DNA from: Chloroflexota bacterium
GTDB taxonomy: Bacteria > Chloroflexota > Anaerolineae > UBA1429
DNA: 45,773 nucleotides
Direction of reading: 5' to 3'
Assembly: GCA_012841405.1 (NCBI GenBank)
Contig: DUUT01000185.1
Span: forward strand, 1 to 45,773
The notes under the pieces were generated by a model. It saw only the letters and a program-made list of their open reading frames with translations. It ran no database searches and had not been told where the DNA came from. Both the position numbers and the translations under genes were made by a program. Positions 8,292 to 16,808 of this stretch are shown one piece after another. The number at the start of each line of letters is the position of its first letter. The first letter of the stretch is position 1.

Positions 8292-8549
8292 GGTGGATAG
8301 GATTTCGTCTGACCCGGGCAGCACCCGGCTGTCGCACGACGCTTGCGTACCGATGTCGATCATGTCGATCGTCGTTCCCCAAGGCGTTCATGGATCAGGC
8401 AATCAGGCGTAGCGGCCTCGCACACCGCCTCGTCTGAACCGTCCAACCACCCGCTCCACAACTCTCAGTTAGTCGCTACACACCTATACCAGCAATGTCG
8501 CCGGTGCGGCCGCAACCCCACACTATGCGAACTGGAGAGGCCAACTCGT

Positions 8550-9779
<1,230 letters not shown>

Positions 9780-9795
9780 CGAGAGATAGCACGCC

Positions 9796-9845
9796 GAGAG
9801 CACAGGAGAGAGTCACGGCGCCCCCTCCCTGTGCTCTCTGTTTTT
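9796..9845 (+). terminator. Rho-independent terminator of rpoD
   Basis: GAGAGCACAGG (9796-9806) pairs exactly with CCTGTGCTCTC (9828-9838) and is followed by TGTTTTT. It separates rpoD from the convergent PdxA-family gene. Confidence 0.85.
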
Positions 9846-9864
9846 GCCGCCAGGCGCTGTCCCC

Positions 9865-10866
9865 TCAGCGTCCTCGGACCAACCGTACCGCTACCTCGAC
9901 GGCCCGCTTGAGGCTCGTCGCGTCGGCCGTGCCCTTGCCCGCCTTGTCAAAGGCCGTGCCATGGTCCACCGAGGTACGAATGATGGGCAAGCCCAGCGTC
10001 ACGTTGACGCCCTCGGCAAAGCCCAATACCTTGGTGGGGATATGCCCCTGGTCGTGGTACATGGCCACCACGGCATCAAACTCCTTGCCGCTGGACATGC
10101 GGTAGAACACCGTGTCCGGGGCCACGGGGTAGGGGTAGACATCGATCCCTTCGGCGCGGGCGGCATCGATCGCTGGCTGGATCTCTTGGGCGTCCTCGTG
10201 GCCAAAGAGCCCCCCCTCCCCTGCATGGGGATTCAACCCCGCCACGGCCAACCGCGGCGCGGCAATGCCCATCCGCAGCAGCGCCGCGTGGGTGAGGTGA
10301 ATGACGTCGAGGACGCGCGGCTTCGTGACGCGATCGATGGCCTCACGCAGCGAGCAGTGCGTGCTGACGTGGGTCACCCGAAACGTGCCGGCGATGAGCA
10401 TCATGGTCACGCTCTTGGTGCCCGTCAGGGTGGCCAGGATCTCGGTGTGGCCATCATAGTGGTAGCCGGCCAGGTTCAGAGCCTCCTTGTGCAGCGCCGA
10501 GGTGACGATGGCATCGATCTCGCCCCCCAACGCCAGGTGGATGGCCCGCTCGACCGCCTCGTAGGCGGCCCTGCCCGACATGACCTGCACCGTGCCGAAC
10601 TGGAGCCGCGCCAGATCGACGTTGTGCAGGTCCAGGACGTCCAACACGCCCTCGGTGTAGCGAGCATCGGCGGGGCTCTCCACGCGGCGCACCACACCGT
10701 CTACGCCAGTGATGCGCATCGCCTGCGCGATGCAGCTCGCGTCACCGATGGCCAGCCAACGGGCCATGGCAGTCATGGTAGGGTCGGCCCAGGCCTTCAC
10801 CAGGATCTCTGGGCCGGTCCCACTGGGGTCGCCCATCGTCACGCCGAGTATCGGTGTATCGGTCAT
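9865..10866 (-). CDS. pdxA: PdxA family 4-phospho(hydroxy)threonine/threonate dehydrogenase
   Basis: 333 aa, the normal length. It is a metal-dependent NAD(P) dehydrogenase-decarboxylase. The family start GVTMGDPSGTGPEI is clear, and the metal-binding histidines lie in YHYDGHTEIL, VSTHCSLREAI and AMYHDQGHIPTKVLGF. Classical PdxA makes the pyridoxal-5'-phosphate precursor. PdxA2 acts on 4-phospho-D-threonate next to a DUF1537 kinase, giving DHAP and CO2. A DUF1537 kinase gene on the same strand lies 1.2 kb away, with one opposite-strand gene between, so the catabolic PdxA2 role is favoured. AAGGGG lies 5 bases before the ATG. Confidence 0.9.
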   Translation of the reverse strand: MTDTPILGVTMGDPSGTGPEILVKAWADPTMTAMARWLAIGDASCIAQAMRITGVDGVVRRVESPADARYTEGVLDVLDLHNVDLARLQFGTVQVMSGRAAYEAVERAIHLALGGEIDAIVTSALHKEALNLAGYHYDGHTEILATLTGTKSVTMMLIAGTFRVTHVSTHCSLREAIDRVTKPRVLDVIHLTHAALLRMGIAAPRLAVAGLNPHAGEGGLFGHEDAQEIQPAIDAARAEGIDVYPYPVAPDTVFYRMSSGKEFDAVVAMYHDQGHIPTKVLGFAEGVNVTLGLPIIRTSVDHGTAFDKAGKGTADATSLKRAVEVAVRLVRGR

Positions 10867-11184
10867 CTGTTCCCCTTATCGATGGCGTCAGCCTAGCCTC
10901 GCAACGCCGGCTGTATCGCGGCTCGTTTCGCACGGAGCGCCTCCGCCGAGCGTACGCCTCCCGCGTCGGCGGCGCCCCCATCCCGGGCATGTCCGGAACT
11001 GCAGGCGTTCAGTCGGGTGAGGCGATGCTGCGCTCACCACGCCAACCTTCGCGCCGTTCTCCCCCCCGCGGCGAGACGCTTGGCAGGCGGCGTCCGCCGT
11101 GCTACAATTTCGCACCGGCCCCTGACTGGATCTCTGCGTCGGGCGCCCCGCTTCTCGGGGCAGCCGGCGCCCTCTGGAGGAGCT
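10867..11184. other. Divergent intergenic region, PdxA-family gene to MBL-fold gene
   Basis: 318 bases without a supported gene. It holds the promoter of the MBL-fold gene at 11080-11108. No clear promoter for the PdxA-family gene was found. Confidence 0.5.
11080..11108 (+). promoter_or_regulatory. Promoter of the MBL-fold gene
   Basis: TTGGCA (11080-11085), 17-bp spacer, TACAAT (11103-11108). The ATG at 11185 follows GGAGG at 11176-11180. Confidence 0.65.
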
Positions 11185-12099
11185 ATGGAGCTAGTTCCTG
11201 GTCTACACGTCATCGACGCCCCCTTTGAGGGGACCCGCCAGATCAACCTCTTTCTCCTGCGCGGCGAGCGCAACCTTCTGGTGGATTCTGGCGTGGCGGG
11301 CGTCCCCAGCGCAACGGTGCTGCCCTACCTGCATTCTGTGGGGCTGGACGCCTCGGATCTCGCACTACTCGTCAACCTCCATGCCCATGCCGACCATGTG
11401 GGCGGCAATGCGGAGCTGCTCGAGGCGTCAGGAGGGACGCTGCGCATCGGCGCCCACCGCATGGACGCTCCCGCTGTGGCCGATCACCGCCTGCTGGCCA
11501 CCCAGATCTATGGCCTTACCGATGCGGACCGCATCGCCACGCTCATCAAGCGCTGCGGCGACGATGTGCCCGTCGAGGAACGCTATGCCGGTGGTGAGAC
11601 GATCGACCTCGGCGGCGGCGTCTCCCTGCAGGTGCTGCACATTCCGGGGCACACCCCTGGCAACATCAGCCTCTACTCCCCCACGCATCGCGCGCTGATC
11701 CAGGGCGAGTCCGTGATGGGCGCCAGCCAGGAGGACGACGAGGGCTACCGCACCGCCCCCTTTGGGACGGATCCAGCGGCCTACCGCCAGGGCCTGGAGG
11801 CGCTGCGCGCACTCGACTTTGAGTGGTTCCTCTCCTCGCACCGTCCGCCGATGCGGCGCACCGAGGGGTTGGCGCTCATCGACGCCAGCCTCACCGCCCT
11901 CGACGAGTTCGAGGCCACCTGCCGTGCTGCTCTGATGGTGGGCGTCACCAGTGTCGATGAGCTCGCCCATGCCGCCGCCATGGGAGGCAGCTATCGCCCC
12001 GACCCTCGCCTCGTGCAGCAGGTCTCACGCCTGCTCGAGGTCTGGATGCAGAGCGGCACCATCCGCCGCACCAAGGCGGGCGAGTACCGTCTGAACTAG
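11185..12099 (+). CDS. Metallo-beta-lactamase fold hydrolase with C-terminal winged helix
   Basis: 304 aa. The zinc-site motif HAHADH (residues 66-71) is intact, with HIPGHTPG and a late SSHRPP supplying further histidines. The usual bridging Asp after the GHTPG strand appears as Glu (IQGESV). The last 60 residues look like the LACTB2/RNase Z-type winged helix. Substrate is unknown; thioesterase, glyoxalase II-like and nuclease roles are all possible. The start is set by GGAGG 4 bases upstream. The gene has its own promoter, runs opposite to its neighbours and ends 15 bases from the kinase stop. Confidence 0.88.
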   Translation: MELVPGLHVIDAPFEGTRQINLFLLRGERNLLVDSGVAGVPSATVLPYLHSVGLDASDLALLVNLHAHADHVGGNAELLEASGGTLRIGAHRMDAPAVADHRLLATQIYGLTDADRIATLIKRCGDDVPVEERYAGGETIDLGGGVSLQVLHIPGHTPGNISLYSPTHRALIQGESVMGASQEDDEGYRTAPFGTDPAAYRQGLEALRALDFEWFLSSHRPPMRRTEGLALIDASLTALDEFEATCRAALMVGVTSVDELAHAAAMGGSYRPDPRLVQQVSRLLEVWMQSGTIRRTKAGEYRLN

Positions 12100-12114
12100 G
12101 CCCGTGAGACGCCG

Positions 12115-13452
12115 TCAGGCATCACGCGGCGGGCAGCCATGGAGATAGTCCAGCGCGTCGATCACCGCCCGCGCATCGCCAAAGCCGCCCGCTTTGGTGA
12201 CGACCCACAGCCCGTCACGCACACCACCGACGAGCTGGCCGCCGGGAACCCCCGGCTGCACCTCAGCGGCGATACGGAGCGCCTCCACCGAGAGGGCGCG
12301 GCACGCCGCCACGGCCATCTCGCCGCCGGTGAGGAACAGGCCGCCCACCCGTCCCTCCTCGGCGACACGGCGCACCACCTGCGCCAGCAATCGCGCCACC
12401 CGGTCGCCGCTACCCGCAATGAGGGGGGTAAAGGAGGCCGTCAGCACCACGTCGCGCCCGGCGCTCAGCTCGACACGCACGGCGCGCGTCAGGCGTTCCA
12501 GCTCGCGCTCGCCCTCGTAGAACCCGCGAGCATCCAGGTCCACGCGCACGAGGCCGCGTGCATCGCAGGCCACGCGGAGCTGCGTCAGTGAGGCGTCGTT
12601 GCGGCTCGCCGATACCACCAGCACCGCCCCGCCGCTCTCCCGGGGGCATGGGTCTATGGGCGTACCCGTCGGCGCCAGCGCCGCAAACCATTCCTCGGCC
12701 AGCCCCGCCGAGCCGCACGGCAGCCATGCGGCACCAAGCCGCGCCAGCGCCCCGCCGAGAGTACGCAGGTGCCCTTGCGCCAGGGCATCAACGACGATCA
12801 GCGGTTCGCCGGTAGCATCCAGGCGCTCCGCCAGGGCTTCCGGTCCCGCCTCCACGGCCTCCAGCCCGATCTGCGCCACCTCCATCCCTGCCTGCTGCGC
12901 CAGCAACGTGGGAAGGTGGGATTCGCGCATCGGCCAGCGCGGGTCGTTGGCGAAAAAGGTCAGCTCTAGCGGCTGCCCATCGACACGCTGTGTGCCCCAC
13001 AGCGTTGTGCGCCCGCCGGAGGGAAAGGCAGGGGCCACCACGATGGCCCGGGGACGAAGGACATCGCGCAGGGCGCGCAGCTCATAGCCCACATTCCCAC
13101 GGCAGGTGGAGTCGATCTTTTTGTACAGGCGGCGCCCCGCCAGCCGCCCGGCCGCCTCGGCCACGCGCCGGCGGGCCTCTGATGCACGCGCCTCGCGGCT
13201 GTCGGTATCCACCACCACGACCTCGGCCTCGGGTACCCGGCGCTCCGCCATCGAGACGAGCGTCTGCAGGCCCCGCTTGGCGCACTGCAAGCCGGTATCC
13301 ATGGCCCCGGTGAGATCGTCGGCGATCACGGCAAGCCGCACCTCCGACGGCACGCACGCGCGCGAGCCGACCGTCCCTGGCGACGCCCCTGACGAGGGGC
13401 GTGCGTCACGGGCCTCCGCCGCATGCGCAGCGATCGGCGTGCGGCTCTTCAT
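12115..13452 (-). CDS. DUF1537 four-carbon acid-sugar kinase
   Basis: 445 aa. The family phosphorylates four-carbon acid sugars such as D- or L-threonate and erythronate with ATP. The N-domain motif VIADDLTGAMDTG starts near residue 41, followed by LYKKIDSTCRGNVGYEL and VVAPAFPSGGRT; the C-terminal nucleotide-binding half contains GGLFLTGGEMAVAACRAL. About 37 extra residues precede the usual family start; a GTG at Val38 is an alternative. The ATG lies one base after the TGA of the upstream threonine-dehydrogenase-like gene, so the two are translationally coupled. With PdxA2 it would convert threonate to DHAP and CO2. Confidence 0.9.
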   Translation of the reverse strand: MKSRTPIAAHAAEARDARPSSGASPGTVGSRACVPSEVRLAVIADDLTGAMDTGLQCAKRGLQTLVSMAERRVPEAEVVVVDTDSREARASEARRRVAEAAGRLAGRRLYKKIDSTCRGNVGYELRALRDVLRPRAIVVAPAFPSGGRTTLWGTQRVDGQPLELTFFANDPRWPMRESHLPTLLAQQAGMEVAQIGLEAVEAGPEALAERLDATGEPLIVVDALAQGHLRTLGGALARLGAAWLPCGSAGLAEEWFAALAPTGTPIDPCPRESGGAVLVVSASRNDASLTQLRVACDARGLVRVDLDARGFYEGERELERLTRAVRVELSAGRDVVLTASFTPLIAGSGDRVARLLAQVVRRVAEEGRVGGLFLTGGEMAVAACRALSVEALRIAAEVQPGVPGGQLVGGVRDGLWVVTKAGGFGDARAVIDALDYLHGCPPRDA

Positions 13453-13453
13453 C

Positions 13454-14485
13454 TCAGGGGGTGAGGATCACCTTACCGGCATTGCCGCCCCTGGTGAGCT
13501 CGAGGGCCTCGTCAAAGGCGCTCATGGGGAAGCGATGCGTGATCACCGGTGTCGGGTCGAACGCCCCCGCCTTGAGCAGCGCGTCCACCTGGTACCAGGT
13601 GTCCCACATCAGCCGCCCGGTGCTACCATAGACGACCGCCTCACGATAGATGATGGCGCCCGTCATCTCGAGCGTGATGGGTCGCGAGGGGAGCCCCACC
13701 AGGCTGACGCGCCCGCCCTTGGCGAGGATGTTGAACGCCTGCTCCGTTCCGGGCTGGCTGCCACTGAGCTCGATGGCCACGTCCACCCCGCGTCCCTCGG
13801 TTGCTTCGGCGACGATCGCCTCCACGTCGTCCTCCAGAGGGTTCAGCACGGTCGCTTCGGGCACAATGCGACGCGCCATGTCGCGACGGTAGGCGTTAAT
13901 GTCGGTGGCAAAGAGCTGCCGCGCACCCGCCGCCACGGCCAACTGGGCGCCAAAGATACCGATGGGGCCACAGCCGATGATAGCCACGCTGGCACCATCG
14001 ATGCGATCCTTGAACAGGCCGTTGGCGGCCACCCCGATCGGCTCGAGGATGGCTCCGAGCTCGGGTGACGTGCCGGAAGGCAGCTTCCAGGCGCACGCTA
14101 CCGGCAGGGCGGCGTACTCGGAAAAGGCGCCGTCCACGTGCACGCCGATGATGCGCATCTGCTCGCACGTGTGCTGCCGTCCCGTGCGGCACTGGTAGCA
14201 CTGCAGGCACGGGATGTGCGTCTCCGCCGCCACCAAGTCGCCCACCTGCCAGCCGGCAACGGCCGAGCCCACCTCGACCACTTCACCGGCGTACTCGTGC
14301 CCAAAGATCATCGGAGGCGTGACGCGCTCCTGTGCCCAGGGGGTCCATTCATAGATGTGGTTATCGGTGCCGCAGATGGCAGCGGCCTGCACCTTGACCA
14401 ACAGGTCATTCGGTCCAATCGTTGGGATGTCCACGTCGCGCCACTCGGCACCCTTGACGGGGCCCGGCTTGACCACGGCTTTCAT
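13454..14485 (-). CDS. tdh: Zinc alcohol dehydrogenase, L-threonine 3-dehydrogenase-like
   Basis: 343 aa, medium-chain Zn-dependent NAD dehydrogenase. Catalytic-zinc residues lie in ICGTDNHIYEW and GHEYAGE, and structural-zinc cysteines in CLQCYQCRTGRQHTC. The Rossmann motif is IGCGPIGIFGAQ. HIYEW, DGAFSEYAALP and the DINAYRRDMA segment are close to Tdh, which oxidises L-threonine to 2-amino-3-ketobutyrate. Coupling to a four-carbon acid kinase suggests it may instead oxidise a sugar acid or polyol feeding that kinase. AAGGAG lies 9 bases before the ATG. Confidence 0.85.
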   Translation of the reverse strand: MKAVVKPGPVKGAEWRDVDIPTIGPNDLLVKVQAAAICGTDNHIYEWTPWAQERVTPPMIFGHEYAGEVVEVGSAVAGWQVGDLVAAETHIPCLQCYQCRTGRQHTCEQMRIIGVHVDGAFSEYAALPVACAWKLPSGTSPELGAILEPIGVAANGLFKDRIDGASVAIIGCGPIGIFGAQLAVAAGARQLFATDINAYRRDMARRIVPEATVLNPLEDDVEAIVAEATEGRGVDVAIELSGSQPGTEQAFNILAKGGRVSLVGLPSRPITLEMTGAIIYREAVVYGSTGRLMWDTWYQVDALLKAGAFDPTPVITHRFPMSAFDEALELTRGGNAGKVILTP

Positions 14486-14583
14486 AAGAGACCGCTCCTT
14501 CCAGTGACATGAGCCCGCACCCGCTCCGCCGCTGCCTCGCGGGGTTCGCTCCCGCAGAGCCGCTGGCGGTTCGCTCTCTTTCG

Positions 14584-14611
14584 ATTATAGCGGGCCGTAT
14601 TGCCGGGTCAA
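14584..14611 (-). promoter_or_regulatory. Promoter of the tdh-kinase operon
   Basis: On the minus strand TTGACC (14606-14611), 16-bp spacer, TATAAT (14584-14589). It is back-to-back with the plus-strand promoter at 14645. The leader of about 90 nt contains a GCGGG/CCCGC hairpin near 14539-14555. Confidence 0.75.
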
Positions 14612-14644
14612 CCACACCCCGTAGCGACCGGGCCGGCCGAGAGA

Positions 14645-14673
14645 TTGCCGCTGGGACCCGTTTGCTGTATCAT
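14645..14673 (+). promoter_or_regulatory. Promoter of the TGA-containing lipoprotein gene
   Basis: TTGCCG (14645-14650), 17-bp spacer, TATCAT (14668-14673). The ATG is at 14722. Confidence 0.6.
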
Positions 14674-14721
14674 GGGCGCACGATAGGACACCAAGCCATC
14701 CGGGAGTACTGCAAGCCGCCC

Positions 14722-15825
14722 ATGATGCGATTCAGGCGCCTACTCAACGTCGTCCTAGTGTTCGTGTGTGCCGTGGCACTGGGGAGTTGCGCCACGGCAA
14801 CGCCCACCGCGGCCCCGCCTCAACCCACACCGACGGACACGGTGGTCTATGACGTGCCCACCGCACCCACAACGCCCTCGGAGCCGCGCCCCACGACGGC
14901 CGCCCCCACCCTGCCACCCGCCGTGACCGGCGCGGTGACGGTGCCCCCGCCGGAGGAGCGCGGCCCCCTGCCCGAGACGCGGCTGACGATCATGCACACC
15001 AACGACACACAGGGGTACCTGGATCCCTGTGGTTGAGGTATCCCCCGAGGGGGAGTGGCCCGGCGGGCCACCGTGATCAACGCAGCGCGCCAGGAGCCGG
15101 GGCAGACGGTGCTCGTGTTCGATGCCGGCGACTCGCTGCTGGGGCAGCCCGTCGCGCTCCAATCGGAGGGCGCGGCCATCGTCGAGGTGATGAACGCCAT
15201 GGGCTATGACGCTATGGCTGTGGGCCGGCTGGACCTCTCCAAAGGGGTGGGCACTGTGATGCAGCGGGCGCAGGAGGCCCAGTTCGCCATCCTCTCGTGC
15301 AACTTGGTGCTCAAGGGCACGCGCGATCCGATCCTGCCGGCGTTCACCGTCCTTGAGCGGGATGGCCTGCGCTTTGGCATTCTCGGCGTCACCGAGCCCG
15401 AGGCGCTCCAGTCGCCCGGCGTGGCCGACGTGGCCGAGGTGCTCGATCCCGTCGAGGCCGTCCGCGAGGCGCTGCCCGATCTCCAGGCGCGCGCCGATGT
15501 CGTCATCGTGCTCTCGCACCTGGGGCTCGACATCGACCGCTCACTGGCGGCTGCCGTGCCCGGCATCGACATCATCATCGGCGGGCGCACCCGCGAGTTG
15601 CTCAAAAAGCCCGAGATGGTGGGCGATACCATCATCACGCAGATGGGCTATGATGGCGAGTTCGTGGGTCGGCTCGACGTGACGGTGACCCCAGCGGGGC
15701 GCCTCGACGACCCGCGCGTCACGCTGATCACGCTCACGCCCGACGTGGCCGACGATCCGGCTCTGACGAGCCTCGTGTGGCGCCTCAAGAGTGCGTACGG
15801 CGCCCCGACGCCGGCCACATCCTAG
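14722..15825 (+). CDS. Metallophosphatase/5'-nucleotidase-fold lipoprotein with in-frame TGA, putative selenoprotein
   Basis: One frame runs from ATG 14722 to the stop at 15823-15825, interrupted only by TGA at codon 105 (15034-15036); read through, the product is 367 aa. Residues 1-23 are a lipoprotein signal (LGSC lipobox) and about 24-85 a Pro/Thr-rich linker. Then comes a UshA/5'-nucleotidase-like domain: LTIMHTNDTQGYLDPCG, the TGA, GIPRGGVARRAT, FDAGDSLLG, MGYDAMAVGRLDL, VLSHLG, IIGGRTREL. The TGA gives Cys-Gly-(TGA)-Gly, where I recall related proteins carrying CGC. Canonical metal ligands are largely replaced (NDTHG to NDTQG, GNHE to GRLD, GGHTH to GGRTRE). A stem-loop follows the TGA. 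Alternatives are a nonsense mutation or two separate genes (the second from GTG 15055). The family is likely; selenocysteine is inferred. Confidence 0.7.
15037..15071 (+). promoter_or_regulatory. Candidate bacterial SECIS stem-loop
   Basis: GTGGCCC (15055-15061) pairs perfectly with GGGCCAC (15065-15071) around loop GGC. The loop begins 25 nt after the TGA and its first base is G, within what I recall of the bacterial SECIS model. A second stem TCCCC/GGGGA (15041-15045 with 15050-15054, loop CGAG) sits between TGA and this hairpin. The region is coding if the TGA is read through. Confidence 0.5.
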
Positions 15826-15844
15826 CGAGCGCTGGGAGGCGATC

Positions 15845-15964
15845 ATGGAGGCACGGCGCCTGGAGGCGCGGATGCGCGCCAGCGCTGCCGGGCAGGCGGC
15901 AGGGCACCGCGATGGCGCGGGCACCTTTCGCCTTCCGGGAGAATGGCGCCGCTCGATGGTGTGA
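15845..15964 (+). CDS. Possible 39-aa basic small protein
   Basis: A short frame with a good ribosome-binding site (GGGAGG, 5 bases before the ATG), 19 bases after the lipoprotein stop. The product is Arg-rich (starts MEARRLEARMRAS) with no recognisable domain. It may be chance in GC-rich DNA; conservation would decide. Confidence 0.25.
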   Translation: MEARRLEARMRASAAGQAAGHRDGAGTFRLPGEWRRSMV

Positions 15965-15996
15965 GGAGGCGTCTCGGTCGGGGTCCACGGCGGTGA

Positions 15997-16025
15997 TTGT
16001 CGCCACGGCAGCCCTGTGGTACCCT
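15997..16025 (+). promoter_or_regulatory. Weak candidate promoter of sufC
   Basis: TTGTCG (15997-16002), 17-bp spacer, TACCCT (16020-16025). The -35 box is good and the -10 box is poor. Confidence 0.3.
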
Positions 16026-16055
16026 TATGTGAATGGAGACACGGAAGGCACCGAG

Positions 16056-16808
16056 ATGACATCGAATGGATACTTGCTCCAGACGGTTGACCTGCGGGTA
16101 AGCCGTGAGAATCGCGAGATACTGCGCGGCGTCAACCTCGTCATACAGCCGAACGCGGTGCACGCCGTCCTGGGCCTGAACGGCTCGGGCAAGAGCACCC
16201 TGGCCTACACCCTCGCAGGCTCTGGCGGGTACACGCCCTCTCGCGGCCAGATCCTGTTCGAGGGGCGCGACATCGTGCCCTTGGGGATCAGCGAGCGCGG
16301 CAAGCTGGGCATCACCCTCGCCTGGCAAGAGCCGGCGCGCTTTGAGGGGCTGACGGTTGAGCGTTACCTCGGGTTGGGCATGCGCGAGCCAGACCACCAG
16401 CGTGTCGAGGAGGCCCTCGAGGCGGTGGCCCTCGACCGCAGCTACCTGCAGCGCTACGTCGACGATACCCTATCTGGCGGCGAGCGCAAGCGCGTCGAGT
16501 TGGCCGCCGTCTATGCCATGCGGCCCAAGCTCGCCATCCTCGATGAGCCCGACTCGGGGATCGATACCCTCAGCCTGAACGACATCGCCCAGCTCATCCA
16601 CCGCATGGCCACCGAGGGCACCTCGGTACTGCTCATCAGCCATCGCCATGAAGTCGTTGCCATCGCCGATGTGGCCTCGCTCATCTGCGAGGGTGTCATC
16701 GTACAAACGGCCGATCCGACGACCGTGTGCGACCGCTATGCCTGCTGCTGTCGTCCCTGCGACCACGTTGCGCCCGTCGAGTCGGAGGCCGAGTATGAGC
16801 GACTTTGA
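16056..16808 (+). CDS. sufC: SufC-like Fe-S assembly ATPase
   Basis: 250-aa ABC-type ATPase of the SUF scaffold complex. Walker A GLNGSGKST, a SufC-style Q-loop (TLAWQEPARFEG), signature LSGGERKRVELA, Walker B LAILDEPDSGID and the switch His in LLISHRHE are all present. The C terminus is Cys-rich (CCCRPC, then an acidic tail), unlike E. coli SufC. The start ATG at 16056 has GGAAGG 7 bases upstream; the open frame further upstream is not used. It overlaps the next gene by 14 bases. It matches the minimal SUF-like (SMS) arrangement of one SufC-like ATPase with one short SufB/D-like scaffold protein. Confidence 0.92.
   Translation: MTSNGYLLQTVDLRVSRENREILRGVNLVIQPNAVHAVLGLNGSGKSTLAYTLAGSGGYTPSRGQILFEGRDIVPLGISERGKLGITLAWQEPARFEGLTVERYLGLGMREPDHQRVEEALEAVALDRSYLQRYVDDTLSGGERKRVELAAVYAMRPKLAILDEPDSGIDTLSLNDIAQLIHRMATEGTSVLLISHRHEVVAIADVASLICEGVIVQTADPTTVCDRYACCCRPCDHVAPVESEAEYERL

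Larger units (their letters stand above)
8096..8549. promoter_or_regulatory. Divergent control region between the carboxypeptidase and rpoD
   Basis: 454 bases hold two divergent promoters (listed separately) and a leader of about 250 nt for rpoD. The leader contains a CCGGG/CCCGG hairpin at 8314-8328. No riboswitch or small gene was recognised. Confidence 0.6.

Noticed and set aside
15034-15036. Programmed frameshift as an explanation of the split lipoprotein gene
   Set aside because: The parts before and after the stop are in the same frame, so no shift is needed; only stop read-through, recoding or mutation fits.
15777-16055. N-terminal extension of the sufC frame
   Set aside because: It overlaps the end of the lipoprotein gene and does not resemble any domain; SufC homology begins at 16056.
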